Shown piece after piece: positions 1 through 4,196 of a stretch of 5,756 nucleotides of DNA. How positions within the stretch are numbered: the stretch's first letter is position 1; every line of letters starts with the position of its first letter. The stretch comes from an uncultured Sphingobium sp. (GTDB lineage: Bacteria > Pseudomonadota > Alphaproteobacteria > Sphingomonadales > Sphingomonadaceae), in NCBI GenBank assembly GCA_913773715.1, contig CAJYHD010000042.1, positions 1 through 5,756 of the forward strand, read 5' to 3'. Both the position numbers and the translations under genes were made by a program. The notes under the pieces are model-generated. The model was not told where the DNA came from and did not search any database. It saw only the letters and a list, made by a program, of their open reading frames with translations.

Positions 1-125
1 GCGGAGGGAGCGATGCTGAAGCATCGTGACCGACAAGCAACGCTGCGGCGGATCGAAAGCGCCCCGCCGCGAAGCGGTCGCCCGCAGGGCGATGACGGCG
101 GTTCAACCTGGTCGGAAACCGCTCT
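1..125. repeat. Hairpin-rich block abutting the transposase remnant, possible mobile-element end
   Basis: This GC-rich stretch contains a perfect 7+2+7 inverted repeat at 11-26 (CGATGCT/AGCATCG), a 4+3+4 hairpin at 67-77 (CCGC-GAA-GCGG) and a 6+3+6 hairpin at 78-92 (TCGCCC-GCA-GGGCGA). It then runs into gttcaacctggtcggaaacc at 101-120. The transposase reading frame stays open through it on the minus strand, but the predicted residues turn into low-complexity Pro/Arg/Ser text unlike any transposase. I infer a sequence junction at about 125/126. The block could be the end of an insertion sequence, a MITE or REP-like repeat, or a recombination scar. No second copy lies in the window, so its identity is unproven. 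Confidence 0.4.
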
Positions 126-941
126 AATAGTGCGGAACAGCCGCTCGATCTTGCCGCGCCCCTGCGGACGGGCGATGCCCGAGTAAATCAGGCGGACGCG
201 CAGGTCAGCCGCCGCCTGTTCAATGTGGAGGCTGGTGAAGTCCGATCCGTGATCGACGTGCAGCACATCGGGGATGCCGCACGCCGGCCATGCCGGATCG
301 GCTTTGCGCCAGATCGCCTGTCGCAGCGCGAGCGAAGTGTTGAGCGCGGACGGCGCGCCCAGCATCACCATGTAGCCAGCGACCGCCCGCGAGTGGTCGT
401 CCACCACGGTCGTCAGCCATGGCCGCGCCTCCGTGCCGCCAGCGTCGAGGATCAGGATGTCGAGCTGCGTATGGTCAGCCTGCCATGTCGCGTTCGGCCG
501 GACAGCCCGATGGCGATGCACCAGCTCGTAATTGTCGCGGAAGGTGGCTGCGCCCTCGTGCGCTAAGGTCGCCATTGCCGGATCGATCCCGCCCACGATG
601 CTGCGCACGCTGCCGTAGGGTGGTGCTCGCCATCCCCGCTCACAAGCCAAGCCGGTGATGCGTTAATGAATGGTTGCGATCGATGGCGGCAGCTTGGGGA
701 GCGCCATGCCTTCGATCAGCTCCACCAGCTCTTTCGGAAAAGTGCGCTTGCCTGCTTCCGGTCGTCGGGGACGCGCGAGCCCGGCGGGACCATCGGCGCG
801 GTAGCGGGCAATCCAGCGCCGGGTGGTGCGGATCGGGATGCCGGCATCGGTCGCAACCCTCGCCAGCGGCACGCCATCGATCAGATGGGGTCGCAACAGG
901 GCCATGCGCTTCGCAACTTCGGCGCTTTCGATCTCCGGCAT
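126..941 (-). pseudogene. Broken DDE transposase of the Mu/TnsB/Tn552 (rve) type
   Basis: The start at 941 has a good Shine-Dalgarno (AGGAG, complement of 950-954, 8-nt spacer). Codons 1-92 hold a helix-turn-helix region with the text GVPLARVATDAGIPIRTTRR and RYRADGPAGLARPRR, typical of transposase DNA-binding domains. Codon 93 is TAA (663-665). The same frame continues with no shift into an integrase-core (rve) domain. Likely catalytic residues are D156 in WQADHTQLD, D230 in HVDHGSDF and E266 in GRGKIERLF, with exactly 35 residues between the last two, so DD(35)E. Recognisable similarity stops at codon 272 (position 126), so the C-terminal Mu-C-like domain is absent; intact relatives are roughly twice this length as I recall. 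With a stop and a truncation, active transposase is very unlikely. A 92-residue DNA-binding fragment could still be made. The family call is firm at the level of DDE/rve transposase; the exact transposon (Tn552-, Tn5053- or other-like) is not settled. Confidence 0.85.
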
Positions 942-1089
942 GGTGATTGCTCCTGTCCGATAGAGGATCGTTCAGCGGACCCGCTCCGGCCGACCATGCG
1001 ACCCACGGAAAACAGCCGGTTACCGAGTCTCACATAGATAGTACCATATGTTTTGCAGTGACGGGGCCTTCTACATTACACTCCGACCT
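942..1089. promoter_or_regulatory. Divergent intergenic region, candidate resolvase res site, operator and promoters
   Basis: This 148-bp gap separates the divergent starts of the transposase remnant and the resolvase. In related replicative transposons the resolvase binds a res site next to its gene, which also represses transcription, so this is the expected place (inference from family knowledge). Two imperfect dyads are visible: GTCCG/CGGAC at 955-959 and 976-980, and ACATA/TATGT at 1032-1036 and 1047-1051, the latter centred near a GTAC in a locally AT-rich patch. Neither is a convincing classical 28-bp subsite with 12-bp arms. No sure -35/-10 pair was found. Confidence 0.35.
950..954 (-). 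promoter_or_regulatory. Ribosome binding site of the transposase remnant
   Basis: The minus strand reads AGGAG, 8 nt upstream of the ATG at 941-939. This fixes the transposase start and shows that the initiation region is undamaged even though the gene is broken downstream. Confidence 0.6.
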
Positions 1090-1686
1090 ATGACGCACAC
1101 ACTGATCGGCTATGCCCGCTGCTCGACCGACAAACAGGACCTTGCCGCCCAGCATGAGGCGCTGCTCAAGCTCGGGGTGGCGGCCGATCGCATCTACACC
1201 GACAAGGGTTTCACCGGCACGAACCGGGATCGGCCCGGCCTCGACCAGGCGCTCGCAGCGGTACGCAGCGGCGACACGCTGGTAGTGCCGAAGCTCGACC
1301 GGCTCGCGCGATCAGTTCCGGACGCGCGCGCGATCGGCGACGGCCTTGCCGCCCGTGGCGTGAAGCTCCAGCTCGGGGCCAGCGTCCACGACCCGGCCGA
1401 TCCGATGGGGAAACTGTTCTTCAATATCCTCGCCACCTTTGCCGAGTTCGAAGCCGACCTCATCAAGCTGCGCACCCGCGAGGGCATGGCGGTCGCACGG
1501 GCCAAGGGGAAGCTGCGCGGAAAAAAGCCCAAGCTCTCCGATCGGCAGCAAAAGGAGCTTCGCCGCATGTACGACACCGACGACTACTCGATCAGTGACC
1601 TCGCCGAGCTGTTCTCCATTTCGCGACCCACCGTGTACCGGACGCTTGGACGCCAAACCCCTGTGCTTGCCGCCAAAGTAGCCTGA
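1090..1686 (+). CDS. Serine recombinase, resolvase/invertase family
   Basis: This 198-residue protein has the usual size of a small serine resolvase (about 180-200 aa). These enzymes cut both strands at a res site through a phosphoserine link and resolve transposon cointegrates. The N-terminal catalytic domain begins IGYARCSTDKQD, giving nucleophile Ser12 and Arg10. DRPGL (R48) and KLDRLARS (D70, R71, R74) match the other active-site arginines. The long E helix follows at about 113-140 (FAEFEADLIKLRTREG). The C-terminal helix-turn-helix is at about 165-187 (SISDLAELFSISRPTVYRTL). The residue after E121 is Ala, where gamma-delta resolvase has Arg125; I recall this in relatives of this subgroup. 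ATG at 1090 was chosen because the conserved fold begins there; an in-frame ATG at 1048 would add 14 unconserved residues. No clear Shine-Dalgarno precedes either start. Being divergent from the transposase remnant, it probably belonged to the same transposon, and it looks intact. Confidence 0.93.
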   Translation: MTHTLIGYARCSTDKQDLAAQHEALLKLGVAADRIYTDKGFTGTNRDRPGLDQALAAVRSGDTLVVPKLDRLARSVPDARAIGDGLAARGVKLQLGASVHDPADPMGKLFFNILATFAEFEADLIKLRTREGMAVARAKGKLRGKKPKLSDRQQKELRRMYDTDDYSISDLAELFSISRPTVYRTLGRQTPVLAAKVA

Positions 1687-1703
1687 CCTAAACCAAGCGC
1701 GAG

Positions 1704-1709
1704 TAGGAG
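1704..1709 (+). promoter_or_regulatory. Ribosome binding site of the DUF1835/DUF3658 gene
   Basis: TAGGAG lies 9 nt before the ATG at 1719 and supports that start. It sits in the 32-bp gap after the resolvase stop, so the gene could be read from the resolvase transcript as well as from its own promoter. Confidence 0.6.
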
Positions 1710-1718
1710 CATCGAGCG

Positions 1719-2498
1719 ATGATCCACGTCCTTTTCAGCTCTTCCGCTGCCGGTACGCTGAGGCAAGTTCTGGCGGCACGGGGTCGGCGTGAGCGCGTCG
1801 TGGATGTTACAGACGATCTTGATTGGGAGCCGGTAGCATCGGCTATTTTTTCAGATCGTGAGAAGTGGTTCGACCACAATGTTCCCAATGATTTCGGCGG
1901 CTGGGATTGGTTTGCGGAGAGCATGGATCGGTTCAGAGACAATGTGTCCGCCGATCCAAACAGGCTGGTATGGATAGCGCCGCATTCGGCATCGGAGCAG
2001 TCAGGCCTATACTGGTATTTAGAAAACTTCGGCGGCGCAGATTGCGAGATGATCGTCGCCGACTATCCGCTGGCAGAAGCGTGGGAGGGCCACACACCGC
2101 TTCGTTTGGGAGAGCTTCAGCAGGAGGCGATAGCCGCTCTCCTAGATAAATCCCCACGAGTATCATGGACGCAGGCGCAATTTCCCCGTGACAAGTGGCG
2201 TATGCTGATGGCCGAAGACACACTCCTCCGCGTTGTCGACGGCGGCGTTCTCCGGGCTGTCCCACCTGACTTCTTCGACAGCCTTCTGCTTTCCTGTTGC
2301 CCTGCTGATTGGGCAAAGTGGCACCGTGTTGTGGGCGACACCATGGCAGAGGCATGGGATTCCAACAGCAGCCCCAGCGATGCGTTTTTGCTGTGGCGCT
2401 TGCGCGAAATCATCAAGAGCGGCGCGATCGCCTGCGACGCCCCCCTCCCGCGCTATAGCTCCGGCAAAACCGCGGCTAAGGTGCGCCTCAGCTCTTAA
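1719..2498 (+). CDS. DUF1835 and DUF3658 domain protein, function unknown
   Basis: This 259-residue protein appears complete and cytosolic, with no signal peptide or membrane segment. The N-terminal part (about 1-125) fits DUF1835: it opens MIHVLFSSSAAGTLRQVL, then DDLDWEPVAS, a Trp-rich GGWDWFAES stretch and IAPHSASEQSGLYWYL. The C-terminal part (about 140-250) fits DUF3658: WRMLMAEDTLLRVVDGGVL, then CPADWAKWHRVVGDTM and DAFLLWRLREII. I know the domain pair from many proteobacteria but know of no established biochemical role, so none is assigned. It lies 32 bp after the resolvase on the same strand, so it could be cargo carried with the transposon or an old chromosomal gene beside which the transposon inserted. 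Its base composition looks less GC-rich than that of the resolvase, which would fit a different origin but proves nothing. Confidence 0.8.
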   Translation: MIHVLFSSSAAGTLRQVLAARGRRERVVDVTDDLDWEPVASAIFSDREKWFDHNVPNDFGGWDWFAESMDRFRDNVSADPNRLVWIAPHSASEQSGLYWYLENFGGADCEMIVADYPLAEAWEGHTPLRLGELQQEAIAALLDKSPRVSWTQAQFPRDKWRMLMAEDTLLRVVDGGVLRAVPPDFFDSLLLSCCPADWAKWHRVVGDTMAEAWDSNSSPSDAFLLWRLREIIKSGAIACDAPLPRYSSGKTAAKVRLSS

Positions 2499-2580
2499 GG
2501 TTCGTGTGCCATTTAGCGGTAGCCGCCCCTGCCAGAAAGCTCTGATATCTACAATCAGGCGACGCACACGTACGCCGTCG
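2499..2580. other. Convergent intergenic gap between the accessory block and the polysaccharide operon
   Basis: This 82-bp gap lies between the plus-strand DUF gene and the minus-strand small-protein gene. It contains two weak inverted repeats: CTGAT/ATCAG across 2542-2558, and GCGACG/CGTCGC across 2559-2581, the latter reaching the stop codon of the minus-strand gene. Neither is followed by a T-run on either strand, so an intrinsic terminator cannot be claimed, although a terminator would be expected here. No coding signal is visible. Confidence 0.4.
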
Positions 2581-2943
2581 CTACTTTCGTCGAGACGTAG
2601 CTCTATCTTCAGCTTGCTTGATCGATGACCCGGTATCCAACTGCAAGGTGTAGTCTCGATCAATCCTCATCATGATCCTGGACTGGACACGGTTCTGGAT
2701 ACGACTGTCGATGCGCGACAAGCCGTTTCCAATAATAGAGTCGGCACTTCGATCTTTTCTCTTACCAAACTGGCTAGGCGTTGGGTCAGCCCTCTGTACA
2801 GTCGTCGAGGGTAGTTCGACAGGTTGTGGCAACACGGGGGTATCATCAAGCTGGCTGGATGCTCGTGACGATCTCGACGAGGTATCGGGATCAATCTGCC
2901 CCATAGAAGCTGCCAGTATCAAGAAAACCATAACGCTATTCAT
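2581..2943 (-). CDS. Small Arg/Ile tetrad-repeat protein of the exopolysaccharide operon
   Basis: This 120-residue protein has no function I can name. Residues 4-14 are hydrophobic (VMVFLILAASM) and may act as a weak signal peptide or N-terminal anchor, though there is no basic residue before them. Residues 18-70 are polar, rich in Ser, Pro and Asp, and probably disordered. Residues 77-96 form five consecutive tetrads starting R77-I78, R81-I82, R85-V86, R89-I90 and R93-I94, predicting a strongly basic helix; the tail is charged. Similar RIQNRVQSR-type text occurs, as I recall, in hypothetical proteins of sphingomonads. Reality as a gene is supported by the ATGA start-stop overlap with the upstream gene (2940-2943), which implies translational coupling because no Shine-Dalgarno is visible. 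Its place after a kinase/co-polymerase gene suggests an envelope or export accessory role (inference). Confidence 0.75.
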   Translation of the reverse strand: MNSVMVFLILAASMGQIDPDTSSRSSRASSQLDDTPVLPQPVELPSTTVQRADPTPSQFGKRKDRSADSIIGNGLSRIDSRIQNRVQSRIMMRIDRDYTLQLDTGSSIKQAEDRATSRRK

Positions 2944-4196
2944 AGTATTGGAACCAAGGCGACATATTCAATCTGTCCTGACACCCCAGCTACCGCATCT
3001 GAGGGTTGGGCGACGAACACCAACGTCTGCATGGGGCAATTCGACGGCACCTCGAACCCGCCCAAGAAATTGCTTGCACCTGACGCGGAGTTCTTCACCT
3101 CGGCCCGCCCCAGTTCACGTCCATCGGGACAGGTCAGCACCCAATAAGGTAATGCTGCTGCTGGCTGATCGACATTCTTGCTGCGACCTTCCAAGCGGTA
3201 ACGCCCCGGCGGCAAAAATTGAACCTGCCGAAGAAGCGGTCCACCAGTGCCTGACGATACGGCAAAATCAAAGAGACCATGCCGACCAGCCCTTTGAATA
3301 GACGTGCTGATGGCAGCGTCATTTACGATGGTCCAATCAAACCGCGATGGTGTGTCACGCATGGCGGAAAAATCCGGATCGCGGGAGCGGCGCCGATCCG
3401 TCCTAGGGTTGGTCGCCACGTAGAAATTCCACGCTTCCCCTACCGACGCTTTGGCCAACAGCGTATCCACCATTCCCGCCTGCGCCGCCTGTGGGACAGG
3501 TATCCTCATCCGCCGCAAATCACCGAGGAATGTTGCGGCGGCCGTGGGATCGGGGGCATTAGCAGGAAGGAAATTGATAAAGCTTTCTGCCCATGCCGGC
3601 TCTTGGGCAAAGGTACGAGCAAGTGCCGCGCGAACATCCTTGCCCCCCACCGCCGAGGCCAACACGGGGAAGAGTATTTCAGAGAGAGTTGGATTGACGC
3701 GCAAAGCCACGTCGTAGTGATGTAATGCGTCATCGACGTCGCTGCGCGCGACCGCGTCCTCAATCGCCCAAAGTTGCAGCTGGGGATTACGCCGCGATAA
3801 TTTTTCCGCATACTTCATCAAGTTGCGTGCCGGTACCGTATCATTGCGCAGTTGCGCATCGAGGCCTAAAACCGTCACTGCTGCGACAGTAGTCGCATCC
3901 TGCCGCAGCGCCCGTTTCGCCATCACGTCAGCTCGGCGGCGATCCTTCGGCGTTGCATCGGGGCTCGCCAGTGCCGCCGCTACGCGAGCGGTGATACGCC
4001 CATCGTAGGGGGCGAGTTGATGAGCGAGCGTTGGATTTCCTGTCGCCAGCATTTGCGCCAACGAAAATGTCAACGCCTGCAGAGCGACAAAGAGGATTCC
4101 TAAAGCAAGAAGTCCCCTCAGCACCCATTCGCCGGTCGTCCGGCGCGTGACCTTGCTATAGCGACGGTGAGCGCCCGAGCTACGCGTCCTTGGCAT
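2940..4196 (-). CDS. Membrane-anchored TPR-like protein of the exopolysaccharide operon
   Basis: This 418-residue protein appears to be an inner-membrane protein with most of its mass in the periplasm. A basic N-terminus (MPRTRSSGAHRRYSKVTRRT) precedes one transmembrane helix at about 25-49 (VLRGLLALGILFVALQAL), which predicts N-in/C-out. Residues about 70-270 are helical and Ala-rich, with TPR-like text such as LQLWAIEDAVARSDVDDALH. A beta-rich domain follows from about 286 to the end (FLPPGRYRLEGRS, PYWVLTCPDGRELGR). Its only two cysteines, Cys356 and Cys387, could form a disulfide in the periplasm. I recall similar proteins beside polysaccharide genes in sphingomonads, but no defined activity; scaffolding or contact with polymer is inference. 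The ATG at 4196 overlaps the kinase gene by 17 bp. ATGs further upstream, to 4235, are by-products of its Gly-Tyr codons. The stop shares ATGA with the next gene. Confidence 0.85.
   Translation of the reverse strand: MPRTRSSGAHRRYSKVTRRTTGEWVLRGLLALGILFVALQALTFSLAQMLATGNPTLAHQLAPYDGRITARVAAALASPDATPKDRRRADVMAKRALRQDATTVAAVTVLGLDAQLRNDTVPARNLMKYAEKLSRRNPQLQLWAIEDAVARSDVDDALHHYDVALRVNPTLSEILFPVLASAVGGKDVRAALARTFAQEPAWAESFINFLPANAPDPTAAATFLGDLRRMRIPVPQAAQAGMVDTLLAKASVGEAWNFYVATNPRTDRRRSRDPDFSAMRDTPSRFDWTIVNDAAISTSIQRAGRHGLFDFAVSSGTGGPLLRQVQFLPPGRYRLEGRSKNVDQPAAALPYWVLTCPDGRELGRAEVKNSASGASNFLGGFEVPSNCPMQTLVFVAQPSDAVAGVSGQIEYVALVPIL

Noticed and set aside
225..658. Plus-strand open frames across the transposase remnant
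   Set aside because: They are antisense to a well-conserved integrase-core reading frame that contains DD(35)E.
1048..1089. ATG at 1048 as the resolvase start
   Set aside because: The 14 extra residues do not resemble the start of serine recombinases, and the ATG at 1090 lies at the usual distance (11 residues) before the catalytic serine.
990..1095. CCGACC direct repeat (near 990 and near 1083) as resolvase binding sites
   Set aside because: Only six bases are shared in GC-rich DNA, and the spacing does not match known res subsite layouts.
2542..2581. Bidirectional intrinsic terminator between the convergent genes
   Set aside because: The stems are only 5-6 bp with 7-11 base loops and no U-run follows on either strand.
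2163..2663. Minus-strand open frames opposite the DUF1835/DUF3658 gene
   Set aside because: The plus-strand frame has a good ribosome binding site and conserved domain text; the antisense products look like shadows.
2672..3301. Plus-strand open frame of about 209 codons opposite the small-protein gene and the end of the TPR-like gene
   Set aside because: It overlaps two minus-strand genes that are joined by an ATGA coupling; its product has no domain pattern and no ribosome binding site was seen.
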